Shown: positions 7,763 through 17,102 of the stretch, piece by piece | Layout of the letters: every line of letters begins with the position of its first letter | How positions within the stretch are numbered: position 1 is the first letter of the stretch | NCBI GenBank assembly: GCA_022791315.1 | Contig: JAAVYW010000007.1 | Location: 1-58,589, forward strand | From: Oscillospiraceae bacterium | Lineage (GTDB): Bacteria; Bacillota; Clostridia; Oscillospirales; Ruminococcaceae | Direction of reading: 5' to 3' | Length of the DNA stretch: 58,589 bases | The notes under the pieces: generated by a model | What the model saw: the letters and a program-made list of their open reading frames with translations, nothing else | Database searches by the model: none | What the model was told of the DNA's origin: nothing | Position numbers and translations under genes: made by a program

Positions 7763-9904
7763 CTAGCGAACGGTGAATTCCTTGGAAACCACTTGGCCGC
7801 CACCAAGGCTCTGGCTGTATTCATCCGGCTGGGATCCGCCCGCATACAAGGTAAAGACGCCGGGCTCCACCTGGTAAGCGCCGGTCTTGTCGGTGAGCTC
7901 CATAGCGCTCTTGTCCAGGGTAAAGGTGAGCGTCTTGCTCTCTCCAGCCTTCAAGAAGACCCGCTGGAACCCACAGAGCTTGTGCTGGGGCACCCGCACG
8001 CTAGCCTCGTTATCCTTGATATAGAGCTCTACCACCTCGTCGCCGTCCATCCTGCCGGTGTTTTTCACTGTAACGGTGGCTGTCAGCCCCTCGCCCGCGC
8101 CGATGCTGTCAGCCGAGAGGGTCAAATCCGAATAGGCAAAGGAGGTATAGGACAGGCCGTAGCCAAAGGGATAGAGGGGTTTCTCCTGGAAGAATTTATA
8201 GGTACGGCCCTCCATGGAGTAATCGGTGAATTCTGGGAGCTTGTTGTCGTTGCGGTAGAAGGTGACAGGCAGCTTACCGGAGGGGCTGTAGTCGCCAAAA
8301 ATCAGCTGGGCAATGGCCCGTCCACCCATGGCGCCGGGATACCAGGCCTGGATGATGGCGTCAGCGTGGTCGTTGCCATATTCAAAGTCGATAGCGCTGC
8401 CCGCCATGTTCACCAAAATCACCGGCTTGCCCATGTCACAGAGCTCCCGAATCAGGCGGCGCTGGGTCTCAGGCAGATACAGGCTGTTCTTATCCCCAGA
8501 GAAGGAGATTTCTCCCCGCTCTTGGGCCTCGGCCCCCTGCATCTCCTCGCCCTCAATGGTCTCGTCCAAGCCCACCACCAGAACAACCGCGTCGGCGTGG
8601 GAGGCCAGGATTTTGGCCTCAGCCAGGCCATTGTACTCAAAGCCCAAGGGCTCGATTTTCTTCTTGTAGAGGTGGGAACCCATCGTATAGTTCACCCGCA
8701 CCCCAGGCAGGGCCTCCCGGATACCCTCCAGCACGGTGATATATTCGTTGGCCGTACCGTGGTAGTTGCCGTTGAGCGCCACAATGGAATCGGCGTTGGG
8801 GCCAATAACCGCCACATTTTTCAGCTTGGTCTTATTTAACGGCAACACACCGTTGTTCTTTAACAGGACCAGGGACTTCTTAGAGAGTTCCAGGTTCAGT
8901 TTCTGGTGCTTTTCGCACTCCACTACGTCAAAGGTGATGCCATCAAAGGGGGTCTTCTCGTCAAACATGCCTAAGCGCATCCGAGTAGTAATCAGCCGGG
9001 TGACGCATTCCCGCAGCATCTCCTCCGTGATAAGCCCCTCGTCCAAAGCCGAGAGCAGCATCCCGTACAGGTTGCCGCAGTTTAAGTCACAGCCGTTTTT
9101 CACTGCCAGCGCCACCGATTCCGTGGCAGTCTTCGTCACCTGGTGCTTTTCGTGGAAGTCTGCAATGGCCCAGCAGTCGGAGGTGAAATAGCCGTCAAAG
9201 CCCCATTCCTCCCGCAGGATTTTTTGCAGGCTCTCACTGCCGCAGCAGGGCTCGCCGTTGGTGCGGTTGTAAGCCCCCATAAAGCCCTCTACCCCGGCGT
9301 CACACAGCGCCTTGAAGGCGGGCAGATAGGTCTCCCACAAATCCTGGTCGGAGACTACCGCATCGAACTCGTGGCGGATTTTCTCCGGCCCAGAGTGCAC
9401 GGCAAAGTGCTTGGCACAGGCCGCCAGCTTGAGATAGCGAGGGTCATTCCCCTGCAGCCCCTTCACAAAGGCCACACCCAGCTTAGCGGTGAGGTAGGGG
9501 TCTTCGCCGTAGGTTTCCTGGCCCCGTCCCCAACGGGGGTCTCGGAAAATATTCACATTGGGCGACCAGTAGGTCAAGCCCTTGTAGATGTCATAGTCCC
9601 CCCACTTGCTGTATTCATTGTACTTGGCACGTCCCTCGTCGGCAATGGCCTCGGCCATTTCGCCCACCAGGCCATCGTCAAAGGCAGCCGCCAGGCCAAT
9701 GGCCTGAGGGAATACAGTGGCCATCCCCGCCCGGGCCACGCCGTGCAGCCCCTCGTTCCACCAGTTGTAAAACTGGACGCCCAGCCGCTCAATCTTAGCC
9801 GCGCCATAGAGCATCTGCCCCGCCAGCTCTTCCACAGTCATGCGGGACACCATGTCCCTTGCCCTCTCTTTAAAATCCAGGGATTCGTCGCGATACTTTT
9901 CCAT
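7763..9904 (-). CDS. Glycoside hydrolase family 3, beta-xylosidase/beta-glucosidase
   Basis: Hydrolyses beta-linked sugars from oligosaccharide ends with retention. The order is a GH3 N-terminal TIM barrel, with KHFAVHSGPE near residue 165 and the catalytic nucleophile D243 in GYFTSDCWAI, then the C-terminal alpha/beta sandwich (LLKNNGVLPLNK, AVIGPNAD, IQAWYPGAMGGRAIAQLIFGD) and a fibronectin type III-like domain over the last 130 residues. There is no signal peptide, so it acts in the cytoplasm on imported oligosaccharides. The opening resembles beta-xylosidases, and the divergent neighbour is a GH51 arabinofuranosidase, which points to arabinoxylan. It follows the CPBP protease gene by 67 bases. 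Exact sugar specificity is not proven. Confidence 0.93.
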   Translation of the reverse strand: MEKYRDESLDFKERARDMVSRMTVEELAGQMLYGAAKIERLGVQFYNWWNEGLHGVARAGMATVFPQAIGLAAAFDDGLVGEMAEAIADEGRAKYNEYSKWGDYDIYKGLTYWSPNVNIFRDPRWGRGQETYGEDPYLTAKLGVAFVKGLQGNDPRYLKLAACAKHFAVHSGPEKIRHEFDAVVSDQDLWETYLPAFKALCDAGVEGFMGAYNRTNGEPCCGSESLQKILREEWGFDGYFTSDCWAIADFHEKHQVTKTATESVALAVKNGCDLNCGNLYGMLLSALDEGLITEEMLRECVTRLITTRMRLGMFDEKTPFDGITFDVVECEKHQKLNLELSKKSLVLLKNNGVLPLNKTKLKNVAVIGPNADSIVALNGNYHGTANEYITVLEGIREALPGVRVNYTMGSHLYKKKIEPLGFEYNGLAEAKILASHADAVVLVVGLDETIEGEEMQGAEAQERGEISFSGDKNSLYLPETQRRLIRELCDMGKPVILVNMAGSAIDFEYGNDHADAIIQAWYPGAMGGRAIAQLIFGDYSPSGKLPVTFYRNDNKLPEFTDYSMEGRTYKFFQEKPLYPFGYGLSYTSFAYSDLTLSADSIGAGEGLTATVTVKNTGRMDGDEVVELYIKDNEASVRVPQHKLCGFQRVFLKAGESKTLTFTLDKSAMELTDKTGAYQVEPGVFTLYAGGSQPDEYSQSLGGGQVVSKEFTVR

Positions 9905-9971
9905 GTTGTCTCCTCTTTCCTTTCACTTTTTACAAATTTTTACAGCGCAGAACGCGCCGGTAATTCCAAAC

Positions 9972-10943
9972 TCAGAGCATTGTCACTGCCGCCACGCACA
10001 GGAGGCACACTACCATATAGCAAATCATGCCGGGATTGGCAAAGAGCTTGCCGAACAGCCCAGACACCCCCACAGCGGGCGGGTCAAAGGTCAATTTTTT
10101 CAGGCTGGTGAAGAAGAATACCAGCGACAGCACAATCATAGCCAGGATAAAGAGCCCTGCCAAACCGCTAACCAACAGCATCATTTCTTCGGAGGCAGAC
10201 ATGCTCCAATTTAATAGTCCAGGCATCAATGTAGTGCCAAAGAAGTTGACGACAAAGTGCAGCACCATCGAAGTGCGGCAAGAACCGGTTTTCAGGGTGA
10301 TATAGGCAAAAATCGCCCCCAGCGCAAAGGCATAGAACATCTGGGAGAGGTTGCCGTGAAACAGCCCAAACACAAAAGCCGAGGCAAAAATACACACCTT
10401 ATCACCAAAGGGCCGCATTTTATCAATTATCCGCTTGCGGAACACCAGTTCCTCCGTGATAGGCGCGCCCACGCATCCAAAGAGGAATGTTGCCAGCGGG
10501 CTGCCAGTAGAGGTCATATCCACCAGTGGGTTGCTCACATCCCCGCCCTTGAGCAGGCCCACCAGCGCCACCAGGGCCAGGGAGATATAGTTAAAAAGAT
10601 ACATGGCCCCAAAGGAAATCACCAGTGTCTTGAAGAATTTCCCCGGAGGCGCAAAGCGCGGCTGGGCAGCGGGATAGCTGGGCAGGGACTTTGTAATCAG
10701 GAAAAACAGCGGGTATCCCACCAAAAACGTGGAAATCCCCATCAGCAGCCAAGTATACCAGGGCGAATAGGTCAGCTCCGGGGCCAGCGATGTACAGAGC
10801 AGCACCAACACCGTCTGCACCACCTGAATCGACAGCATAGCAGCAAAAGCGGCAAACCCTATGCGGGAAAACACCCGTTTTGCCTCCCTGGCGTCCATCT
10901 GCGTCTCGCCAGTAGCCAGCATCTGGTTCATCATATCCATCAC
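9972..10943 (-). CDS. CPBP family intramembrane glutamic endopeptidase
   Basis: A multi-pass membrane protein of 323 residues with the CPBP (CAAX protease and bacteriocin-processing) motifs: EELVFRKR with the paired glutamates, FGLFHGNLSQMFYAFALGAIFAYI with the motif 2 histidine, and HFVVNFFG. About eight hydrophobic segments are visible. Such proteins process peptides or prenylated proteins in the membrane; the substrate is unknown here. The GTG at 10943, directly before an ATG, has GGGAGGAAGG upstream. The gene precedes the GH3 gene on the same strand, but a functional link is not obvious. Confidence 0.88.
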   Translation of the reverse strand: MMDMMNQMLATGETQMDAREAKRVFSRIGFAAFAAMLSIQVVQTVLVLLCTSLAPELTYSPWYTWLLMGISTFLVGYPLFFLITKSLPSYPAAQPRFAPPGKFFKTLVISFGAMYLFNYISLALVALVGLLKGGDVSNPLVDMTSTGSPLATFLFGCVGAPITEELVFRKRIIDKMRPFGDKVCIFASAFVFGLFHGNLSQMFYAFALGAIFAYITLKTGSCRTSMVLHFVVNFFGTTLMPGLLNWSMSASEEMMLLVSGLAGLFILAMIVLSLVFFFTSLKKLTFDPPAVGVSGLFGKLFANPGMICYMVVCLLCVAAVTML

Positions 10944-11297
10944 TTTATCGAGCCTTCCTCCCGGCCGGGCAAAAGGCCCTCGTCACCTCCTCAAGATTGA
11001 AATGGCAAAATTGCACACTGGGCAACTGATTCTTCCCCTTTTTTGTCCAGCTTTTCATTTATTGTACCACATTTATTTCCCATGTACAAGAAAATCTCGA
11101 TTTAAATTTTTCCGGCCTTTTTTCCGAAGAAATCCCCTTATCTGGAGGAATAGCCAAAGTTTCCTGCAAAATTTCGGCACTTCTTCCGGCCTGATTCCTA
11201 TACTTTCAAGAGGGAGTGTGCTATAATCAGTATGCAAAACAGACGGCTTTTACGCCATCACAGAATGTCTCACTGAAACCATAGGAGGAAAGCGAGC
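10944..11297. other. Divergent intergenic region of the hemicellulose locus
   Basis: This 354-base AT-richer gap separates the minus-strand CPBP/GH3 pair from the plus-strand GH51 gene. The minus-strand promoter is clear. For GH51 only a consensus -10 (TATAAT, 11222-11227) is visible, with no matching -35 at the correct distance, so that promoter may need an activator. No obvious operator palindrome was found by eye. Confidence 0.5.
11061..11089 (-). promoter_or_regulatory. Sigma-A promoter of CPBP/GH3 genes
   Basis: Minus strand TTGTAC (11089-11084), 17-base spacer, TACAAT (11066-11061), about 120 bases before the CPBP start. Confidence 0.65.
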
Positions 11298-12776
11298 ATG
11301 GAACAGTATATCATCAACACCAAAAACCGCAAAAGCAAAATCAACAAGGAAATCTACGGCCATTTCTCCGAACACCTGGGCCGCTGCATCTATGAGGGCC
11401 TCTATGTAGGCGAGGATTCCCCCATCCCTAACGTCAACGGCATGCGCACCGACGTGGTAGAGGCCTTAAAGGCCATGAAACTGCCGGTACTGCGCTGGCC
11501 GGGCGGCTGCTTTGCCGATGAATACCATTGGAAAGACGGTATCGGCGAGAAATCCACCCGCAAGCGGATGATTAACACCCACTGGGGCGGCGTAGTGGAA
11601 GACAACAGCTTTGGCACCCATGAGTTCATGGAACTCTGCCGCCAAGTAGGCTGCGAGCCCTATATTACCGGCAACGTGGGCTCCGGCACCGTGCAGGAGA
11701 TGCAGGAGTGGGTGGAGTACATGACCTTTGACGGCGTCTCCCCCATGGCCGAGCTGCGCAAGGCCAACGGCCAGGAGGAGCCCTGGCACTTAAAGTATTT
11801 CGGCGTGGGCAATGAAAACTGGGGCTGCGGCGGCAACATGCGCCCTGAGTATTATGCCGATGTCTACCGCCGTTATCAGACCTATGTGCGCAATTTCGGC
11901 GACAACAAGATTTTCAAGGTAGCCTGCGGCCCCACCGACCGCGACTATAACTGGACCGAGGTCTTCATGAAGAACGCCGGCCGCTATTGCCACGGTATCT
12001 CCCTCCACTACTACACCAGCTCCACCGGCAATCTGCAGGTCAAGGGCTCTGCCACCAACTTCACCCCTGAAGAGTGGTATTCCACCCTGAAATACACCTA
12101 TTTTATGGAGGAATTCATCGAGAAGCACACCGCCATCATGCGCAAGTACGACCCCGAGGGCAAGGTGGGCCTGATTGTGGACGAGTGGGGCACCTGGTTC
12201 CAGGTAGAGCCCGGCACCAACCCCGGCTTCCTGTATCAGCAGAACACCCTCCGCGACGCTGCTGTGGCTGCCGTCAACCTGAATATCTTCAATAAGCACA
12301 GCGACAGCGTGGTGATGGCCAACATCGCCCAGCTCATCAACGTGCTCCAGTCCGTCATCCTCACCGATGGCGCCGATATGATTCTCACACCCACCTATCA
12401 TATCTTCGAGATGTTCAAGAGCCATCAGGACGCCACCCTGGTAGACAGCTTTATCCCCACCAAGCAGATAGGCTTAAAAGAGGACATGACTGTGCCCAAC
12501 ATCAGCGAGTCTGTCTCTGTCTCCGAGGACGGCACCTATACCATCACCATGGCAAACCTCTCCCTGGAAGAGGATTTCGACATCGATGCCCAGTTCCTGG
12601 GCGAGCGTCTCGCCTCTGCCCAGGGCCGTGTGCTCACCGGCGCCATGGATGCCCATAACACCTTTGAGGCCCCCCAGACCATTCAGCCCGCCTCTCTGAA
12701 CGTGGCGGTCACCGATACCGGCTTGCAGTTCAAGCTGCCCGCCAAGTCTGTGGTGGTTATCACTGCAAAGGCCTAA
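11298..12776 (+). CDS. Alpha-L-arabinofuranosidase, glycoside hydrolase family 51
   Basis: Removes terminal arabinofuranose side chains from arabinoxylan or arabinan oligosaccharides. The 492-residue protein shows the family opening [21 protein letters not shown], the substrate-pocket block [20 protein letters not shown], the acid/base E173 in GVGNENWG, and the nucleophile E296 in IVDEWGTW, followed by a C-terminal beta domain. There is no signal peptide, so it is cytoplasmic. The ATG is preceded by AGGAGGAAA. It diverges from the GH3 gene, with which it probably acts on the same oligosaccharides. No transporter for them is in the window. Confidence 0.95.
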   Translation: MEQYIINTKNRKSKINKEIYGHFSEHLGRCIYEGLYVGEDSPIPNVNGMRTDVVEALKAMKLPVLRWPGGCFADEYHWKDGIGEKSTRKRMINTHWGGVVEDNSFGTHEFMELCRQVGCEPYITGNVGSGTVQEMQEWVEYMTFDGVSPMAELRKANGQEEPWHLKYFGVGNENWGCGGNMRPEYYADVYRRYQTYVRNFGDNKIFKVACGPTDRDYNWTEVFMKNAGRYCHGISLHYYTSSTGNLQVKGSATNFTPEEWYSTLKYTYFMEEFIEKHTAIMRKYDPEGKVGLIVDEWGTWFQVEPGTNPGFLYQQNTLRDAAVAAVNLNIFNKHSDSVVMANIAQLINVLQSVILTDGADMILTPTYHIFEMFKSHQDATLVDSFIPTKQIGLKEDMTVPNISESVSVSEDGTYTITMANLSLEEDFDIDAQFLGERLASAQGRVLTGAMDAHNTFEAPQTIQPASLNVAVTDTGLQFKLPAKSVVVITAKA

Positions 12777-12800
12777 GTTTCAAAATTTCATCTTGGCTCT

Positions 12801-12840
12801 GGGGCGCGGTGGGTATCCTCCCCCGCGCCCCTTTGTTTTT
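12801..12840 (+). terminator. Terminator of GH51 gene
   Basis: GGGGCGCGG (12801-12809) pairs with CCGCGCCCC (12823-12831), followed by TTTGTTTTT. Confidence 0.88.
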
Positions 12841-12862
12841 ATCAGGAGAAAGGAGTATCCCT

Positions 12863-13123
12863 ATGACCGATGGCCCAGCCCGCTGTATCCTCTGTGAAAT
12901 CCGGGAGCAGTCCCCCGAGGACCTGCGGGCAATTGTAGACAGCTACATCGCCTCCCTCCCCGCCGAGAGCAGGGCCGAAGACGCCCTCTATGAGCAGCGC
13001 CTGGCCCTCTGCCGGGACTGTTCCCATCTTCACGCCGGGATGTGCGGGGTGTGCGGCTGCTTTGTGCAGGTGCGGGCCATTAAGGCCGCCATGCACTGCC
13101 CCAAACCCTATTCCCGTTGGTAG
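12863..13123 (+). CDS. Small cysteine-rich protein (DUF6171-like)
   Basis: An 86-residue protein with a CILCEIRE segment at the N terminus and CRDCSHLHAGMCGVCGCFVQVRAA-type spacing at the C terminus, followed by HCPKPYSRW. The cysteine pairs suggest metal (zinc or Fe-S) binding. I believe it belongs to DUF6171, a Clostridial family of unknown function. The ATG at 12863 has GGAGAAAGGAGT upstream; an earlier in-frame ATG falls inside the preceding terminator and is rejected. Confidence 0.7.
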   Translation: MTDGPARCILCEIREQSPEDLRAIVDSYIASLPAESRAEDALYEQRLALCRDCSHLHAGMCGVCGCFVQVRAIKAAMHCPKPYSRW

Positions 13124-13177
13124 TGATTTTAACCGTTTTATAACGAGTGGTTTTGTATGAAAGGGGGCCTGTTCACA

Positions 13178-14047
13178 GTGAAACCCAGTCTTATCTACCG
13201 GCCCTTGACGGCGCTCCCCTTCCGCCATTGCGCCTCCTATCAAGAGAGCGACCCCTGTCAGCCTCTGCGCCCCTATATCCGCTGCTTTTGGGGTGGGGAA
13301 ACGCATCCGTCGGAGCCCCCCTCTCCCCCGGGAATCGTGATTCCAGACACCTGCGTCGATATTATCTATCAAATTGACAATACTGATAGCACCGTCACCG
13401 CCCAGTTCCACGGCGTCAACGACAGGAGCTACTACACCCCCGGCAGCGAGGGGGCCGGGCATGAGACCTGGGTGTTTGCCATCCGCTTCTATGCCTGGAG
13501 CGCTTATCTCTTTTCAGAGGATTCCCTGGCCGGCACCGTCAACGGCTCCTGCGATGTCGGGGAACGCTTCCGCTGGTTGGATAAAGAGCTGCTCCACCGC
13601 CTGCTTGCACCGGGAACCCTGGCAGACAAAATCCGTTTCACAGAGCAGCTCCTGCTGAAAAAGCTGGAAACCGCACGGGCCAACAGAACGGTTGACAGCG
13701 TGATAAACCATATCCTTTCCCACTGCGGCACATGGGAAGTAAGCCGTTTGGCAAAGGAGAGCTTCCTCAGCCCCCGGCAAATGGAGCGGCTGTTCCATGA
13801 GTATATCGGCATCACCCCCAAAAAACTGAGTAACCTGGTACGCTATCAATTTTTATGGAACGACATTGTCGGCCAGGGCCGCTTTGACATCCTCAACGCG
13901 GTTTCCCGGTATGGCTATACCGATTCCGCCCATCTCATGCGGGAATTCAAGCGCTATCATTCCATGAATATCCACACTGCCAGGCAGCTGGCCTTCGGGC
14001 AGGCAGATGTCGGAAATATACAAGACATCTCCGGCGAAATCCTGTAA
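13178..14047 (+). CDS. AraC family transcriptional regulator
   Basis: The C-terminal 100 residues form an AraC-type double helix-turn-helix: WEVSRLAKESFLSPRQMERLFHEYIGITPKKLSNLVRYQF, then a second helix pair ending in GYTDSAHLMREFKRYHSMNI. The N-terminal half (PLRPYIRCFWG, IVIPDTCVDIIYQID, FHGVNDRSYY) matches the ligand-sensing domain of the DUF6597 type. GTG at 13178 has AAGGGGG ten bases upstream; an ATG at 13157 is the alternative. It precedes a VOC gene by 40 bases, so the two are probably co-transcribed and the VOC protein may be linked to the signal sensed. The ligand is unknown. Confidence 0.85.
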   Translation: MKPSLIYRPLTALPFRHCASYQESDPCQPLRPYIRCFWGGETHPSEPPSPPGIVIPDTCVDIIYQIDNTDSTVTAQFHGVNDRSYYTPGSEGAGHETWVFAIRFYAWSAYLFSEDSLAGTVNGSCDVGERFRWLDKELLHRLLAPGTLADKIRFTEQLLLKKLETARANRTVDSVINHILSHCGTWEVSRLAKESFLSPRQMERLFHEYIGITPKKLSNLVRYQFLWNDIVGQGRFDILNAVSRYGYTDSAHLMREFKRYHSMNIHTARQLAFGQADVGNIQDISGEIL

Positions 14048-14087
14048 AATATCCTTATCCCAAAGCGAAAGGAGAACACAGGAAATC

Positions 14088-14567
14088 GTGAAATTCTGCA
14101 CAACACTGATTGCGGTAAGGGATATGTCCAAATCCCTGCAATTCTACCATGACTTGTTCGGCCAGGAGGTGGCCGTTGACCTGGGGAAGAACAAATCCCT
14201 CGCCTGCGGCCTGGCTCTGCAGGAGGGCTTTGACGAGCTGGCCGGTTTCCCGACGGAAACTATGCACTTTCACTCCAACACCATGGAGCTGTACTTTGAA
14301 ACGGAGGACTTCGACGGCTTCCTGGCGCTGCTGGACAAGCACCCGGAAGTAGAGCGTCTCCATGGGCCCAAAACCTTCCCCTGGCTCCAAAGGGGCATCC
14401 GCATCTTCGACCCGAACGGCCATCTGATAGAGGTCTCCGAGAGCATGCCCTCTGTCGCCTACCGGCAGTTCGCCCAGGGAAAAACCGTGGAAGAGGCCGC
14501 CCGCCTGATTCAGCACCCCCTTCCCCTGGTGCAGTCCTGGTACGAGGGCTATAATCGAAACATTTGA
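14088..14567 (+). CDS. VOC family protein (glyoxalase/dioxygenase fold)
   Basis: A 159-residue vicinal-oxygen-chelate fold protein: the beta-alpha-beta opening KFCTTLIAVRDMSKSLQFYHDLFG, then MELYFETEDFDGFLALL and RGIRIFDPNGHLIEVSESM, with the terminal glutamate at the metal-ligand position. Members are glyoxalases, resistance proteins or dioxygenases; the role here is not identifiable. The GTG at 14088 is preceded by AAAGGAGA and AGGA; the open frame extends upstream into the AraC gene without a better start. Its stop codon lies within the first hairpin of the structured repeat that follows. Confidence 0.8.
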   Translation: MKFCTTLIAVRDMSKSLQFYHDLFGQEVAVDLGKNKSLACGLALQEGFDELAGFPTETMHFHSNTMELYFETEDFDGFLALLDKHPEVERLHGPKTFPWLQRGIRIFDPNGHLIEVSESMPSVAYRQFAQGKTVEEAARLIQHPLPLVQSWYEGYNRNI

Positions 14568-14722
14568 AAAGTGGCACTTTTCAAGTCTGCGGCCTTATGG
14601 CCGCAGAGAGCCGCTTTCGCGGCTCTGTTTCGCATTACATAGTCAAACACGCGTGCTATGCGCACAGGCGAGCAAAGCCCGCCCACTTGAAAATAGTACC
14701 TATTTTCAAGTGCTTTGACTAT
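14564..14722. repeat. Multi-hairpin structured intergenic element
   Basis: About 159 bases composed almost wholly of perfect inverted repeats: TTGAAAAGTG/CACTTTTCAA (14564-14584), CTGCGGCC/GGCCGCAG (14587-14606), AGAGCCGC/GCGGCTCT (14607-14626), CACTTGAAAATAG/CTATTTTCAAGTG (14684-14712), all intact, plus a long-range pair ATAGTCAAA (14639-14647) with TTTGACTAT (14714-14722). The first and last hairpins share the core TTGAAAA. It encodes no credible protein. It may be a MITE-like or REP-like mobile element or a structured RNA. Confidence 0.7.
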
Positions 14723-14763
14723 ACCAGGCCTCTCAAAAATAATCATGGAATAGGAGCAGGCAC

Positions 14764-15195
14764 ATGGAACAGAAAAAAGTACAGATTATCCCCTACCTGG
14801 CCTTCTGCGACAACTGCGAGGAGGCAGTGAACACTTATCTCCAGGCCTTCGGCGGTGAAATCCTCCACCTCTCCCGCTACTCGGAGGAAACCTGCGGGGG
14901 GTACACGGACCGTATCGGAAAAGTCATGCACATGGAATTCCACCTGGGCGCCACCCGTATGTCGGCAGGCGACAACTTCGAGGCCGGTGGGGCCAACACC
15001 CACATCAAGCTGATGATTCATATGGATTCCAAGGAGGAGGCCCTCCATACCATCTCGGTTTTGGCCGAGGGCGGCTCCATCCTCTGGCCCCTCCAGCCCC
15101 ACCCGAAGCCCGATGACGGCGGCTGTGGCTCCGGCACCAAAGACCGCTTTGGCTACACCTGGATTATCACCTGCCCCAATCCGGGCAAGCAGTAG
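14764..15195 (+). CDS. VOC family protein, PhnB-like
   Basis: A 143-residue protein of the PhnB/3-demethylubiquinone methyltransferase-like VOC type: IIPYLAFCDNCEEAVNTYLQAFGGEI opening, GKVMHMEFHLGATRMSAGD in the middle, and KDRFGYTWIITCPNP at the end, where the family usually has the W/G-containing signature. The ATG has AGGAGC nine bases before it. Function is unknown; members are commonly misnamed glyoxalase. It is the second VOC gene in 700 bases and is separated from the first only by the structured element. Confidence 0.82.
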   Translation: MEQKKVQIIPYLAFCDNCEEAVNTYLQAFGGEILHLSRYSEETCGGYTDRIGKVMHMEFHLGATRMSAGDNFEAGGANTHIKLMIHMDSKEEALHTISVLAEGGSILWPLQPHPKPDDGGCGSGTKDRFGYTWIITCPNPGKQ

Positions 15196-15251
15196 GGCAG
15201 GAAAAAAGGGGCCGGCTGGCCTGTGTGTCCAGCTCCCATACCAAAAGTGCA

Positions 15252-15290
15252 AAGAATCCCGGCGGGAAGTCCTGTCCCGCCGGGATTCTT
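15252..15290. terminator. Strong hairpin between VOC and pyk genes
   Basis: AAGAATCCCGGCGGGA (15252-15267) is perfectly complementary to TCCCGCCGGGATTCTT (15275-15290). It lies between convergent genes and can serve both. Confidence 0.88.
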
Positions 15291-15303
15291 CTTATCATTT
15301 CCC

Positions 15304-17055
15304 CTATTGTCCCGCCTTGCACACTGTGCCACGGGACGAATCAATCTGCACCGTGACCCCGTTTTTGAGGATTCGGGTGGCGCCCACCGCCCCCACAATC
15401 ACCGGGATGTCCAGGGCCATGCCCGCCACTGCGGCATGGGAGTTTGCCCCCTCCTGCTCGGTGACAATGCCCGAGGCCTTGCGCAACAGCTCCATATAGC
15501 TGTTGTCCGTGTAGGGCACTACCAGGATGCTGCCGGGCTGGAACTTCTCCCCCGCCTCCGCTGCGTCCTTGGCAACACAGAGCCTCCCCACCGCATTGCC
15601 CTGGTTGACCCCCACGCCGGATACCAGGATATTGCCCACCATGTGCACTTTCAGCAAGTTTGTGGTGCCGGAGATACCCAGCGGCACCCCTGCAGTGATA
15701 ACCACCAGGTCGCCGCTGGCAATGAGCCCAGCCTCCACCGCCTTTTCTACTGCGTGTTCAAACAGCTCGTCAGTGGTCTCCTTCTCCTCTATCATCAGTG
15801 GGGTAACACCCCAGGAGAGCGCCAGCTGGTAATAGGTCTTCTCCTCACAGGTGCAGCCCACAATGGGGATATCCGGGCGGAACTTGCTGATTTCCCTGGC
15901 AGTCTGCCCCGACTTTGTCACTGTGATAATGGCAGCCGCCCCCAGGTCAAGCGCCGTTGTGCAGGTGGCATGGGAGATGGCATTGGTTACATCACTGAGC
16001 CGCTCGCCGCCGGGGAAGAGCTGGAAACGGCCCCGGTAATCAATGTCCTGCTCTGTGCGCCTGGCGATGGTGGACATAGTCTTCACCGATTCGATGGGGT
16101 AGGCCCCTGCCGCCGTCTCCCCGGAGAGCATGATGGCACTGGTGCCCTCATAGATGGCATTTGCCACATCGGTGGCCTCAGCGCGGGTGGGGCGGGGGTT
16201 TTTCATCATGCTGTCCAGCATCTGGGTGGCAGTAATCACCAGCTTGCCGCTGCTATATACCTTTTCCGTCAGCATTTTCTGTAGCACCGGCACTTCTTCC
16301 AGGGGAATTTCCACCCCCATATCCCCTCGCGCAATCATAATCCCATCGCTCACCCGAAGGATTTCGTCAATGTTTTCCACGCCCTGGCTGTTTTCGATTT
16401 TGGAAATCAGCTTGATGCTGTGGCAGCTTTGGGCTTCCAGAATCTTCCGGATTTCCAGCACATCCCTGGCATCCCGTACAAAGGAAGCGGCAATAAAGTC
16501 AAACCCCGTCTCAATGCCGAAGAGGATGTCTTCATAGTCCTTCTGGCTGATATAGGGCATCGACAGTGAAGCCCCTGGCAGATTCACCCCTTTCCGGTCG
16601 GAGATAGGGCCGCCGTTGACTACGGTACACAGGATGTCCGTCTCCGTCTTCTGGGCCACCCGCAGCTCGATGAGCCCGTCATCCAGCAAGATGCGCCCCT
16701 CAGGCCGCACATCCCCCGGCAGCCCGGCATAGCTCACCGACACAATGGTCTCGTCCCCCTCGGTTTCCCTGGTTGTCAGGGTAAAGGACTGCCCCCGCTG
16801 CAAGAGCGCCTTCCCTCCCCGGAAAGTGCCCAGCCGGATTTCCGGCCCCTTGGTGTCCAGCAAAATCCCCACGGGCATCCCCAGTTCGCCGCTCACCTTC
16901 CGTACCATCCGGTAGCATTCCAGATGGCTCTCGTGGCTGCCATGGGAAAAATTAAGCCTCGCCACATCCATCCCCGAGAGAATCAGCTCCCTTATTTTCT
17001 CCTCGGTATTGGTGGCCGGGCCCAGTGTGCAGATAATTTTCGTCTTTCTTGGCAT
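15304..17055 (-). CDS. pyk: Pyruvate kinase
   Basis: Final glycolytic step, converting phosphoenolpyruvate and ADP to pyruvate and ATP. The barrel opens with KIICTLGPATNTEEKIRELI and MDVARLNFSHGSHESH, and contains LISKIENSQGVENIDEIL with the active-site lysine and MIARGDMGVEIP. At 583 residues it is longer than the 470 of the E. coli enzyme because of a C-terminal PEP-utiliser-like domain, as in Bacillus enzymes (GSILVVPYTDNSYM, EGANSHAAVAGMALDIPVIVG). The mobile-domain histidine is kept in GANSHAA. Monocistronic, with its own promoter. Confidence 0.97.
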   Translation of the reverse strand: MPRKTKIICTLGPATNTEEKIRELILSGMDVARLNFSHGSHESHLECYRMVRKVSGELGMPVGILLDTKGPEIRLGTFRGGKALLQRGQSFTLTTRETEGDETIVSVSYAGLPGDVRPEGRILLDDGLIELRVAQKTETDILCTVVNGGPISDRKGVNLPGASLSMPYISQKDYEDILFGIETGFDFIAASFVRDARDVLEIRKILEAQSCHSIKLISKIENSQGVENIDEILRVSDGIMIARGDMGVEIPLEEVPVLQKMLTEKVYSSGKLVITATQMLDSMMKNPRPTRAEATDVANAIYEGTSAIMLSGETAAGAYPIESVKTMSTIARRTEQDIDYRGRFQLFPGGERLSDVTNAISHATCTTALDLGAAAIITVTKSGQTAREISKFRPDIPIVGCTCEEKTYYQLALSWGVTPLMIEEKETTDELFEHAVEKAVEAGLIASGDLVVITAGVPLGISGTTNLLKVHMVGNILVSGVGVNQGNAVGRLCVAKDAAEAGEKFQPGSILVVPYTDNSYMELLRKASGIVTEQEGANSHAAVAGMALDIPVIVGAVGATRILKNGVTVQIDSSRGTVCKAGQ

Positions 17056-17102
17056 GGTGTTCCGTCGCTTCCCTTCTGCATAAAAATCAATTCTCCCCTC
17101 TA

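Noticed and set aside
7748-8839. Plus-strand open frame of 363 residues
   Set aside because: Antisense to the GH3 gene with its identified nucleophile and domain order.
14549-14746. Minus-strand 65-residue open frame
   Set aside because: It is the translation of the multi-hairpin element and has no ribosome binding site.
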